A DNA stretch of 64,000 bases. Origin: Vesta saturnalis (taxonomy: Eukaryota; Arthropoda; Insecta; Coleoptera; Lampyridae). The stretch covers positions 3,987,001 to 4,051,000 of the forward strand of contig JARFJB010000762.1 of assembly GCA_036346205.1 (NCBI GenBank), in the 5' to 3' direction. Shown here one piece after another: positions 33,963 through 44,569 of this stretch; position 1 is the first letter of the stretch; the number at the start of each line of letters is the position of its first letter. The translations under genes were made by a program, and so were the position numbers. The notes under the pieces were generated by a model, which ran no database searches, had not been told where the DNA came from, and was given only the letters and a program-made list of their open reading frames with translations.

Positions 33963-34440
33963 CTCAACACTTGTGCCGCATACATCTTTGGAATTGGTAT
34001 GCGTCCAGTCTTGCAATAGTAAGACGTTTTCTAGTGCACACATAGGTTCAGCGATGTTATGATTTAAACAACTATATGCTTTTGCTTCCTTTTTCAATTT
34101 TTTAAACGACGGACAACCACTCTCGTCAAGCTTTATTATCGGTTTGTTAAGAAACCTTAAAAACTGTTGTTTTTCACTGCCCTTAACGTGAATTTTGTTA
34201 AAGGGGCGTAACACTTTCATCAACTCCTCACGGAAATTATTGTAGTGTACATGACCTGACCACCATTTTAGTCCGTGATAATTATCCCCTTTATCTGTTG
34301 TGACATGAATCTTAACCTCGAGGTGGTTTTATCAGCATCAATGATAAACGACCATGATATGTAACCACGGTAATTTCTTTCGGTATGAATCCGTTGTTAA
34401 CACCGCTAAACCGTTGTACGTCCAAGTATGCGTCCATCTT
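33963..34440 (-). pseudogene. Polinton conserved protein of unknown function
   Basis: Upstream of the protease the minus strand reads LDVQRFSGVNNGFIPKEI, then after frame changes ISWSFIIDADKT, then GLKWWSGHVHYNNF, FNKIHVKGSEKQQFLRFL, GCPSFKKL and CALENVLLL. I recall this arrangement from proteins next to the protease in insect Polintons, with no assigned function. Frameshifts near 34330 and 34370 break it. Its 3' part is fused in frame with the protease ORF. Confidence 0.55.
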
Positions 34441-34753
34441 CTTTCACTTGCTTCTGGATACTGAAGTTTGTAATCTAGAGTTGTCCCTTTTAACAGGCTA
34501 AATCCACGACCACATTCCGATGTTTATCGACCTCAATCACGTTATCGAATTCGGCGTACACCAAACAGTTAACGGTTTCTACGAGAGCTTCTTCAAATCC
34601 GACTTCTAGGCGGAGGGAACCGTTTTTAACTAAATGCCAGTGTGCTATAGTTTGTAGATAAGTCAAGGGTTAGGTCGAAGGCCATTAAACAGTATCCGTT
34701 GGGGTAATCGCTTCTCGATATATCGTTGCCCTCATTAAAAAAATGAATACCCC

Positions 34754-35447
34754 TACTGGAGAATAAGGTGTAATATGCCCTTACATATAACCCATTAGCT
34801 GTAGAGTCTGGTTATAAGGGCTTGGAAGGAATTTGTTGGCCGTCAATATATAACGACATGTAATCAATATTGCTGTGATAAAAATTGAATGGATTTGAGG
34901 GGTAATCACCGCTAAAGGCTTTATTTGCGACAAAACCTACGATACATCGTTTAGGTAACTGACCAAGGAAGATATTATCCAGTGATTTTCGCTGTATGCG
35001 CGCTGGTATAGTTAACACGTCGGTCCTTGTAACAGGATATTTTGCTGAAGCTGTTTCTAAAGCTTTAGCCTGTGCAATTAGAATGGTGGGGTTGATTCAC
35101 ATACGTCTCTCCAGTAAACTAGCGTCCATAATTCGCGTCTTGTAAATTGAAGCGTGAGCCGCCATTAGGCTAATGGTATCTCTTGATCGTACAAATTCAA
35201 CCTTTAATTCAACACCGCTTATGATAAACTTTTCCTGATTAAACAAATCCGAGTGCGCGTGACGAATCATCTCGATTTGTTTGCTGGTCGCTGCAAGTAC
35301 TTGACGTTTCTAGAAACCGTTATTTGAGTTTCCCAGTGTATTTATCTGCCCAGCTATATTATTGTGCCATAAGGTACAACCTAGATGTGAACTATTTACC
35401 TCCTTTCCATAATTTAGCAACGTTTCGATATATGAGCGATAGGCCTA
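34754..35447 (-). repeat. Tandem duplication in the major capsid gene, unit 1
   Basis: Nearly identical to 35448-36139, with about five substitutions noticed over some 690 bp. Each unit covers the middle of the capsid gene. Confidence 0.95.
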
Positions 35448-36139
35448 TACTGGAGAATAAGGTGTAATATGCCCTTACATATAACCCATTAGCTGTAGAG
35501 TCTGGTTATAAGGGCTTGGAAGGAATTTGTTGGCCGTCAATATATAACGACATGTAATCAATATTGCTGTGATAAAAATTGAATGGATTTGAGGGGTAAT
35601 CACCGCTAAAGGCTTTATTTGCGACAAAACCTACGATACATCGTTTAGGTAACTGACCAAGGAAGATATTATCCAGTGATTTTCGCTGTATGCGCGCTGG
35701 TATAGTTAACACGTCGGTCCTTGTAACAGGATATTTTGCTGAAGCTGTTTCTAAAGCTTTAGCCTGTGCAATTAGAATGGTGGGGTTGATTCACATACGT
35801 CTCTCCAGTAAACTAGCGTCCATAATTCGCGTCTTGTAAATTGAAGCGTGAGCCGCCATTAGGCTAAAGGTATCTCTTGATCGTACAAATTCAACCTTTA
35901 ATTCAACACCGCTTATGATAAACTTTTCCTGATTAAACAAATCCGAGTGCACGTGACGAATCATCTCGATTTGTTTGCTGGTTGCTGCAAGTACTTGACG
36001 TTTCTAGAAACCGTTATTTGCGTTTCCCAGTGTATTTATCTGCCCAGCTGTATTATTGTGCCATAAGGTACAACCTAGATGTGAACTATTTACCTCCTTT
36101 CCATAATTTAGCAACGTTTCGATATATGAGCGATAGGCG
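35448..36139 (-). repeat. Tandem duplication in the major capsid gene, unit 2
   Basis: Second copy. Its outer edge continues into the capsid N-terminal region, whereas unit 1 continues into the C-terminal region, so this is a simple head-to-tail duplication. Confidence 0.95.
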
Positions 36140-36541
36140 TAGGTGTTGATTAGTTGTGACACCATCTTCTGATTTAATTAAACCTCCACCTGTGAGAAAA
36201 GCGAATGCATCCAATTGTTTACTGGTGCTACAACATCCTCAACAGTAAGTGCTGTACCATCTTGCTTCAGAACTTTAGCTGAGATGAACAACATAGTCTG
36301 ACTTAAATTGATGTTCCATTTCGGGCACTACAAATTCTGTTGGAGCGTCATCACTAAGAGCTGATGAGGGTTTGTAAAATATCCATTCACCACCCTCGAT
36401 GCTTGTATACGGACTTGACGCATTCACATGATTGAGCATGTAGAAAATCCATTATCTGGAAAATATATCGTCGTAAGTAGGTTTCTTGTTCTTAATGGCA
36501 ACAGCTCTCGGAAGAGACTGGTTATGATCGAACAGGCGTAC

Positions 36542-36825
36542 TCATTTATACCCCAAACCCTCCATCATTTTATCGATTTTCTCGTCGGATTTACGCTTAA
36601 GATTTCTATCTGCCTCGTGGAATCTTTCTTGAAACGAATCCTTAATAGGTTGATCCTCTATGACGCCACCAAGAATATTGGCACCCGCTCTGAGAGTTTC
36701 TTTTCCAAAGGCCTTTGCACCAGACTTAAACAAGGGTATTATACTTCTAAATATGCGCCTCTTTAGATGGAACCAATGCCGTTACCGGCCTGATTCATAT
36801 AATATTGTTGATAAGGACAAGCCAT
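36542..36825 (-). pseudogene. Polinton pVI-like small virion protein, one frameshift
   Basis: Starts at ATG 36825 with MACPYQQYYMNQAGNGIG, whose start codon shares one base with the stop of the minor capsid gene (TAATG), a tight operon-like overlap. After a frameshift near 36760 it reads RSIIPLFKSGAKAFGKETLR, GANILGGVI and ends MMEGLGYK. Insect Polintons encode such a small protein next to the penton and capsid genes, compared in the literature with adenovirus pVI. The single frameshift is the only damage seen. Confidence 0.65.
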
Positions 36826-37640
36826 TATTGCACTTTCTTAAAGTGTAGCTTCAGGCACGACGTCCCAAACTCGAATGGCATTGTTGCACCCGTATCTGTT
36901 TTTATATTAATCTCGATGTTTTCAAATTCCCGTGTCATCACGGGCATGTAGTGTACAGGTGAAAAAACCACATCTTTATGACCTCCGTAAGGGTAGTTTT
37001 CAGAAGTAATTTTTATTATACGCATAAGCGGGGGTAAAACATCGCCCACAATTTGCGGTTCAACGATATCGCAATAAACAAACATTTGCGTTGGTAAACC
37101 TATCCATATATTAGCGGGGTGCGGAGGTATTGGCTCCATAGGTATGTTCTGATACGGCCGATAGCCCAATTTTAAGGCTAGATGCTGTGAGAACCCAAAT
37201 AGGGAGAGCGAGGTTTTTAATTTCGTAGTGACGTGCTTAGTTAGATTATGGTATTCGATTGTCAGCAACTTACTTATGAGCACATGGTTATTTAGTTCGC
37301 TGGTGATTTCTTCTATGTCGGCATAATTTCCCGAAGCGAAACGTATTACATACCAGCCATCCTCAATATAAATGATTTTCTCATTGTCGCGTTGAAAATA
37401 TTCTGTTGCTTTCTTTAATATCGCCTCTACCACGTTCCCTTCAGGTGGCTCAATTCCATAACATATTAAATTGTCCGTCGCACTTACAGCGGCAAAAGAA
37501 CAAGGGTACTGAATTTCCGATATGCCTACAACCCATGACCCTGTTATTCGTTTTGGTAGCTGCGTAATAAAACTAGAAGTCATATTGTCAGGAAAATACA
37601 TCATAGAGCTATTAATCAACAAGGTAAGATAAAACTCCAT
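36825..37640 (-). CDS. Polinton penton-type minor capsid protein, intact
   Basis: An uninterrupted 271-codon ORF from ATG 37640, opening MEFYLTLLINSSMMYFPDN and followed by FITQLPKRI, GSWVVGISEIQYP and later MPFEFGTSCLKLHFKK at the C-terminus. This opening (FYLTL-SNSS-YPDN, then W-VGL-EI-YP) is characteristic of the single jelly-roll minor capsid (penton) proteins of Polintons. It would occupy the vertices of an icosahedral particle. Length is normal for the group. That it has no stop while the major capsid gene is wrecked could be chance given a young insertion. Confidence 0.85.
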   Translation of the reverse strand: MEFYLTLLINSSMMYFPDNMTSSFITQLPKRITGSWVVGISEIQYPCSFAAVSATDNLICYGIEPPEGNVVEAILKKATEYFQRDNEKIIYIEDGWYVIRFASGNYADIEEITSELNNHVLISKLLTIEYHNLTKHVTTKLKTSLSLFGFSQHLALKLGYRPYQNIPMEPIPPHPANIWIGLPTQMFVYCDIVEPQIVGDVLPPLMRIIKITSENYPYGGHKDVVFSPVHYMPVMTREFENIEINIKTDTGATMPFEFGTSCLKLHFKKVQ

Positions 37641-37733
37641 CTTTATATATTGCTCAACTGTGATGCTAGTACCTAGCTATTCAATTTGTCGCTGTATCTA
37701 CGCCACTTGACCTGATATTGTTTATATCGTCCG

Positions 37734-38660
37734 CTACCCTTCTCTGCTAAAATCTTCTCGACTTTGAATAGTGTCTTTATCGACCGCAACAACTTGCAAT
37801 TCTCCTTCGTAAAAGGTACCTTCAACAGGATCATTATTAAGATCGATTATCCGGTAAACTGGTGGTGTTCTTTTTATCACTGCACTAATTGCTCCAATTC
37901 GTTTTATATTCCTTCTCAAAGGTGTACTTAGTTCTGGCGACTCTGACATGCTGACCCACCTTATATTTAGGATGACGTGCAGTGCCTAAACCTTTCGCGT
38001 ACAGGTTATTCCACACCTCTAAAATGATTTCATCGTTTACAGCCGCAGGGGCCATCTTTATACTTGAATGAGGGCTATGGTTGTAAGCAGTCACTAGTTT
38101 TTGGAGTACATGGATATACCTGTAGGAATTTTTGTAAGTGAAATAACGCCACATCCTTGTTTTCAATGTTTTATTAAAGCTTTCAACTACAGATGCTTTT
38201 ACATTAGGGTTAATTGTTACATAGAAATTGATATTTTGCTTCCTGAAAAAGTTTTGTACACTGCCCGCCACACACTCTTTACCTTTATCCGTCTGTAGAT
38301 TTGCCGGAGTATTATAACTTTCCTTAAAAATATCGGTGAATTCTTCAATTACAGATGCAGCTATCTTCGTTTTAAGTGCTCTCGCCCAGGCCCTCTTGCT
38401 AAACGCATCAATTACCGTTAGTATGTGGTTGTATCCACTATTGTGTTTACTTAAATTTCGTATATCACAAAGATCCGCCACAATTCGTAAAGGTTGCTCA
38501 CAATACATTTATTTCGTGGAAACTTTTTTCTGATAGGTTTATGCGTCGTATAAGCTTCTTGCGCTTGCAGCCAATTTTTCATTTCACCATATTTTTTATC
38601 TTTTACATTAGCTAAAGGTGTTATACCCGCAAACCCCGCCGGGTGAGAGGGGTCATAGCA
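37734..38660 (-). pseudogene. INT: Polinton retroviral-type integrase, frameshifted
   Basis: About 38660-38510 reads HPAGFAGITPLANVKDKKYG and WLQAQEAYTTHKPIRKKFPR, the N-terminal part of Polinton integrases. A frameshift near 38508 leads to the rve core: first aspartate in ADLCDI, then HILTVIDAFSKRAWA, second aspartate in QTDKGKE, and glutamate in SVVESFNKTLK, with 34 residues between the last two. MWRYFTY and AYNHSPHSSI follow. The C-terminal DNA-binding region (VGQHVRVAR, then PVYRIIDLNNDPVEGTFYEG) lies in another frame to 37734. It would insert the element with a 6-bp duplication, as seen at the ends. Two frameshifts are visible. Confidence 0.88.
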
Positions 38661-38779
38661 TACAGCATCCGTATTATGTTCGCCACAAATCCCAATCTAG
38701 TGAAATCTCTCTTCTTTGAGAGTGTGTTTCTCGCGATTCACTAACACCATCGTAATTCTCACCTATAAGGGTCCGTTGA

Positions 38780-39360
38780 ACGTAGGGTAATACAGTAACA
38801 TAACGTCTTCGCGCATTTCCGATAAACTCTCGTGGTATATTTATATCTCTAATGTACGTCGCAAACTGGCGCCAACCGTGTGCGTTTGTAATTTGTCGCT
38901 TTCTTAACGTCTCGTGAACCAGATCGATAATGTTGGAATGTAGTATGACCTCTCCTTTTATTGTAACAGTACCCCTTTTATCCCAAAATACATCACTGTT
39001 GGTATTGAGTACACGCAGGAAAGCCTCGCCTTTTCTCTTATATGAAGGTGGAAGTGTTGATACTATTTAATCGTCCGCCAAATCTTTGCGTTGCGGTGAT
39101 TCTCTAATATGATCATCAGCATCACCCCTGATTGTTATGCTAGCGGGTTGACGTAATTGATTGGAAAAGTGCAGATATCTTTGAAGAACTTTATTGTATT
39201 GCTGCAATTTGCCATGATCAGTCATTTTGGTTTTTAGAACTTTATCCATATCGTTACCTAGCTGCCTTAAAATGTGGTTTTGTGTGATATCTGGTGCCTG
39301 TAATCGCTGTATAAAGTCCAGCGGTAGAATAATCATACTCTTCATGTTGTTGTTGTCCAT
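38780..39360 (-). pseudogene. Polinton conserved protein between ATPase and integrase
   Basis: Begins at ATG 39360 (MDNNNMKSMIILPLDFIQRL) with a helical N-terminus including LQQYNKVLQRYLHFSNQL. After a stop near 39067 and a frame change it continues with KRGTVTIKGEVILHSNIIDL, NAHGWRQFATYI and NIPREFIGN near 38830. I recognise this as a recurrent protein in insect Polinton gene clusters; its role is unknown to me. Broken in at least one place. Confidence 0.55.
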
Positions 39361-39600
39361 GGTTATTGAAATAGATTACCCAGAATTTCACCGAGTAATG
39401 GTCCTAACAAGAGTGGTAGAAATGCACCGACTCACCTCTTCGTGCCAAGCGTCTTAAAGTCTGCTTATGCTGAGAGAGTCACTGCTTCTGATCAGCAAAC
39501 AGAGGTAAACGGCCTTTTAAAATGTTATATGCACACTCGCAAATACATTCCACCTGACTACTATCCAGACATATCAATAAAGCGTCACGTTGACTTTTAC
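39361..39600 (-). pseudogene. Polinton small basic protein remnant
   Basis: The minus strand reads QRDALLICLDSSQVECICEC, then YNILKGRLPLFADQKQ, a stop, and HKQTLRRLARRGESVHF. This is the pattern of a small arginine/lysine-rich Polinton protein (often ending in a hydrophobic GGF segment, not clearly kept here) that lies beside the packaging ATPase. Function unknown. Confidence 0.5.
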
Positions 39601-40111
39601 TTAATCTTTATGACTGTGAGGCTTAAACCCTTTTTTCGCTATATATACCTGGCAAATACCTTGAGGATCGAATATGTTTGTTCTATATCGCAGCACATCC
39701 GGTGTATTCTGTTTTAAATCGAATAATAAATATCCTTGTGGGTTTGAAGTGGCATCTTCGTACGCTGCCTCTAAAAATTTCGGGTTGCCCTGTGAAATCT
39801 GTTTTGCTAAATGCTGTATCTGAGCTCTGTCACGTGGGTTTTTGAATAAAATATCTCGCTGTGCGCGTCCTTGATGAAATATGTTTTGAGTTAAGAAAAA
39901 CACACTTAGGTTTCTGTAAAAATATCAACCACTGAACCGTTAGTTTCGCGCATTAGATCATCAATTATTATTAAAACCGGTTTTTCGCCGTCAAACTGCT
40001 CCATATCAAATTCCACAGGGAGATCTTAGAACAACGGCTGCAACTCGCTGTAAAACCAGATAATTTTTTCAAAATCTGTATCGCAGGCAGCTTCGACATT
40101 TTTTAGAAAAT
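39601..40111 (-). pseudogene. ATP: Polinton packaging ATPase, C-terminal part (split by LTR element)
   Basis: Reads FLKNVEAACDTDFEKIIWFY directly from the insertion point, then Walker B in VLIIIDDLM (39951-39977), then in another frame FLTQNIFHQGRAQRDI and KNPRDRAQIQHLAKQI, ending near 39601. This is the FtsK/HerA-type genome-packaging ATPase of Polintons. There is a stop near 40026, and two short segments expected after the Walker B region are missing. The N-terminus with the Walker A motif is at 46955-47069, across the retrotransposon. Confidence 0.85.
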
Positions 40112-42484
40112 TGTTACACGTCCAAACCGCACTAGGCGTCGTGTAGGCTTACTAATGTAAGCGGGTTGCCAAGCCAGCTAACAGGGAGATGGGCGTGGTC
40201 GAAATAATAAGTAAAATGAATGTTTACTAAGCTCAAACACCTTACATTTATACTCAAATAGCTCAATTCGGGAAAATATGTCTCTAGGCGCCACCACAAT
40301 CGATACTTCGCTAAAATAATTGTCTTAAGCTGGATGTTAATTAACCCTACTTGATTGTGGAAAGTAGGATTGTGCTTACTCGGTAAACTCATATACGAAG
40401 GTTCTAAAACAAACACTCGTCCAAAACAATTCAACTCAAATAAATTTAGCACTACCCAGGTCATTAACAACTTTTTGAACACACCTCTAAACTAAAATAT
40501 CCAAAACAAAAGTTATAATACGGTAACTGAATATTTTCTGCGTATCCCTCGATACACATATAACTTTAGGTTCCTATTTATTAATGAATAAAATATCTTG
40601 TCATTCAATATTCGATAATTAATTTTGAAAACTTCTAAATAAAGCAGATCAAAATATTAAAGCTTACTTCTGTAATTGTCAAAGTAGGTCACCAATAAAT
40701 GAATAACAACAAAATAACAACCAACGGTAACTATATTGTCCTATACAAAATAAAATGAAACACAAATATTTACATATATTACACTCGCTTGGTGAAATCT
40801 TAAACCACCAAAATACCAATTTGCCTTACTGCAAAATCCTTACTACAGAAAAAAAAAATATTACTCAAGAACGATTATCTTTCGGAACTAAATTAATACT
40901 TAACCAACAATACACAAATAAATCTACCAAAAGATAAACGTGCTTAAATGAGTTTTCATAATCTTAAATCTAATCTTACTTAAAAATTGTCCATTAATCC
41001 TTTCTTTTCCTTTCTTCTTTATTCTCTACATCCAATATTTGTAATCCTTAAATTTGGCTGAAGCACATAACAAATGCTCCAAAACTTATTCCTTTTTATG
41101 CTCGCGATTGGTTCACTAGCGAGGTTTTACTACCAAACACATATAATAACGATAAGCATATGGTTGCCTCTTCAAAATTTCTTAACAACTTTTAAAACAA
41201 TTTAGTCCTTTATACCAATAAACTTCTCAATGTCATATAACGTTACTTAAACTTTGGCTTAATATACAATGACCACTTCGTTCACTTAAAAGGTGATCCC
41301 ACAAATAGTTTTAACTAAATCTCGTTACCAGGACACGCGCTAAACTTGATACTACTATTACGTAACAACTGTTAACTTTATTCAAATCTGCTTACGCACT
41401 ATTATTTTCTTGAAGATAAACAAACTAATTTTTACCTTCAACGTCAATTTTAATTATTGTTTTGTTTATGAACGTCTTTTTCAATTTATCCCCGATTCGG
41501 GTAACGCAGTTAATTAAACAATTACTGCCGCATTAAAATTTCACAAACATACTTCAACATCGTCACAGTCTATCCCACACTACCTCGCACGCGCCTTCCG
41601 CCAACCTTCACCACAAGCAACAGCCAAAACCGAAAGCTTAACTGCCTACCTCTAACTTCAACTAACTCACTCTCGTCAATCTCTGACTTCCCTATTTATC
41701 ACTTCAGTCATCCATCTTTAAACATGTCTTCCTTCCGCGTTATATTCTCCAATAATATTCACTCAAAATGTTATCGTTCTGATAACTGCTTCCCTCTATA
41801 CAAGCACGCGTGTAATTACAATACATCGCCATATTTGTTTTCACTTACAAATTTTTCAATTACTTCCCGACGAAATCATTTTTCGTCATTACATTCATTC
41901 AGTAGCCACTCTGAATCATTACGCAACTTTTAACACTTATCTCCAACTTGCGCTCGATCTCGTTCCGCAACATTTGCAAAAATCAGTACAGTCTAATGTC
42001 TCAAATTCCATATACACACATTTATTCTCAACACAATTGCACAACATTACAAAACTTTCTGAAATTATCACTTAAACATACCCAATCTTTCTCTACATAT
42101 TTTCTAAAACATTCTACACTTATTCTTCACATTTTCTAATCAAGATTACCCATTTTATCTTCCAACATTCCTTTCTTTATCAGCAGCAAAACAGAAGCAA
42201 TCCAGTGGAAAGCATTATCGTCCCATGGACAAATTTCTCTTCACATTTACATTCATCAAAATCTAATTATTCTAACACTAAAGTCTTTATAGCATTCAAA
42301 TACACGTATCTACATACATAATTATATTTCTCCTACATTTCCAGTGGCGTATCATACACCCACATACTTTATGCACACACAAAAATTTTTTTTTTTCGTT
42401 CAAACTCAATACACTCGTGCTCAGAACACGTAATACACGTCATTACAACATCCTATATACAGGGTGCATCATCGCAACCTGACA
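40112..42484 (-). repeat. 3' LTR (left copy)
   Basis: 2,373 bp, TG...CA bounded. Differs from the right copy mainly by missing single bases, clustered at about 40490-41150. It contains a 116-codon minus-strand frame identical in the other LTR, which by itself is no evidence for a gene. Confidence 0.93.
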
Positions 42485-42492
42485 CCTCCTCC
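42485..42492 (-). other. Polypurine tract
   Basis: GGAGGAGG on the minus strand directly upstream of the 3' LTR, the expected primer site for plus-strand DNA synthesis. Confidence 0.65.
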
Positions 42493-43895
42493 ACAAGGAG
42501 ATTTTCTTCCAGAAAAACTCAAAAATACTGGTCCTAAGAGACCTACACAAAGTCAAAAACTAGAACACTTCACCGAGGTCCGCTCGTGAAGTCACAACCC
42601 AACTAAATACGACGGCTATACCGTAAAGTGGTCTAAAACCAAAATAACCCTAATCTAAGTAATCCTAACTATATACGACGGCTATACCGCAAAGTGGTCT
42701 AAAACCAAAATACCAAAACCTTCAACATGGGACTCAACTCCCCCGTCAAGACCAAGGTCTCACCCTACCTCGACACACCCCTTTGATTAGTCGCCTCTTA
42801 CGACAAGCAGTTGGCCTCTGCTGTAGGAAAATTCTAGGGCCGTCCCTACACAGCCAAATGTGCCCCAAGGACACAAACAAAACAGACAAATTCTGATACA
42901 AAAGAAAATAGAAATAGTCAATTCTACACGCCCGATAGTTTTTCCGACCAACCTACCAATGTCCATCTGACGGTAAAAGTAACCATAACAATCACAACTC
43001 AAACCTCAATCCTCAACACACAACAAACTAACAATCTAACGGCAATAACATAAATCCGACAAACTCGACAATTTAAAATCGTTACAACTCCTCACTCAGT
43101 AACGTCATCACAAAAAAAAACAAGGCTAACAACAATATCAATAACAATTCTCAAAAATCCGACAAAGTCGACAAACTCACCGCAATAACGGCATTAACAT
43201 GATAAAGGAATGGGTTCATGACTCCCACAACCTTTATCCTAACCCTTCAAATATATACTACCCTAAACGTAAGCCTAACTATACACCTAACCTAAATGCA
43301 CCTAACGCTAACCTACACGAAATGTACCTATAACTAACTATGCACACTCAATCATGCTGCTCGAGTTGAACGTGAACGTGAAGGAGAGGTAACTACCATC
43401 TCAAAATCTTAAATCAAAATCGTCCAAGGACAAACACTAATATCCGAAATATTAGCTACTAAAGTCAAAGAGAGCACAAAACAGTTTACTCAATAAATCC
43501 ACTACGGTGCAATGGCCTAAGCCCGATAATATTTTGCCTCACTGCAAACACACACTACCTAACTCCAACACATCACACTTCAAACCTCACACCATTCGAA
43601 ATGTTGTAAACGCATTTGATTGTGGTCCTGAAATTCCATGTCAAAAGCATACGGAAGAGGCCGGGCCGCGGTTCACGAGATCCGCTTTCCGTTATTCCAC
43701 AACCGCATACTAAAGACATAAAATCGCAAATCCTCAACCAAACCCGCTACGCCTATTTGATTAGTCGCCTTTTACGACAAGCAGTGGCATCTGCTGTAGG
43801 AAAATTCTTACGCGTCCCTACACAGAGTCCTAACTACTACTTGCCTGTCTAAAATTTCATAATTCGAAACTAAAATTGCCATACTCGTAATAAAG
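42493..43895. other. Retroelement interior without coding capacity
   Basis: Holds two direct-repeat families. A unit with ACGACGGCTATACCG and AAAGTGGTCTAAAACC occurs at about 42607-42650 and 42673-42715. A second, TTTGATTAGTCGCC followed by ACGACAAGCAG and GCTGTAGGAAAATTCT, occurs at about 42782-42853 and 43756-43826. No polymerase or integrase motif seen in either strand. Confidence 0.7.
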
Positions 43896-44239
43896 TCCTC
43901 TTTTCTTTATTTTCTACATCGGTTTTGCCACAACATTATTAATTCTATTAAAAATATACTTAAATTTTGTCTCAATAGTCGCTATAATTTTTGTAGTCAC
44001 GTTACTTTGTAATTCATCAATTAATTTCTCAATTTCTAACTTAGTCTCATTAATAGCTAACCTATCAGTATCAAATTCAAATGGGTCGGTCGCATACTGC
44101 TACCCGCAGCTTCTTCACTATAAATATTCCTAAGTGCTTTCCGTAAGCCCGTAATGCCTAAGGAAGCATCGCCTCTAATAGCTATCTCATACTTAATCTC
44201 ATTCAACGTCAAACAATCAATATGGATCTTATATCCCAT
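43896..44239 (-). pseudogene. gag: gag N-terminal remnant of the LTR retrotransposon
   Basis: ATG 44239, some 330 bp after the 5' LTR, starts MGYKIHIDCLTLNEIKYEIA followed by RGDASLGITGLRKALRNIY, a SAP-like head found on gag proteins of several insect LTR elements. After a one-base frame change near 44090 it continues ATDPFEFDTDRLAINETKLE as a helical stretch and stops near 43896. Capsid and nucleocapsid parts are absent. As it stands it encodes at most about 115 residues. Confidence 0.6.
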
Positions 44240-44540
44240 CTTAACAAATAAAGTTTCCCAAAATACTTCAAAAATATCCTAAACAACTCGTTAATACCAC
44301 CAAAATATCTTTCCAAACAAAGGAATTCACTTAACACACAATAATCTCAAAGTCACAAATGTAAATGCCTAAACACTAATTGTCTCCTCACAAAAAAAAA
44401 TTGCTATACGACTCAACATTCACTAATCTCAACAAGTCCAATCGATAATTCGTCAACAATCAGTAATCTAAACTTCAGAATCCAAAATTCTACAACAATA
44501 TTTCATCAAACAACAAAATTAAGTCACATTCAATCTCAAG

Positions 44541-44561
44541 GCCCCACACGTTGGGCTGCCA
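44541..44561 (-). other. Primer-binding site
   Basis: The minus strand reads TGGCAGCCCAACGTGTGGGG and one more C, eight bases downstream of the 5' LTR. TGG at the start matches the CCA end of a tRNA primer. The tRNA species is not determined. Confidence 0.75.
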
Positions 44562-44569
44562 AATAATTA

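Larger units (their letters stand above)
34490..36439 (-). pseudogene. MCP: Polinton major capsid protein (double jelly-roll), duplicated and broken
   Basis: The N-terminal part (36439 to about 36140) reads SSPYTSIEGGEWIFYKPSSA and, across frame changes, APTEFVVPEME. The middle contains LPKRCIVGFVANKAF, NPFNFYHSNIDYMSLYIDG and QQIPSKPL. The C-terminal part reads YTLFSSRGIHFFNEGNDISR, GYCLMAFDLT, then CLVYAEFDNVIEVDKHRNV with the stop at 34490. These are the landmarks of the Polinton double jelly-roll capsid protein. A 694-bp internal tandem duplication repeats the middle, and in-frame stops occur in both copies, so no capsid protein can be made as read. Confidence 0.85.
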
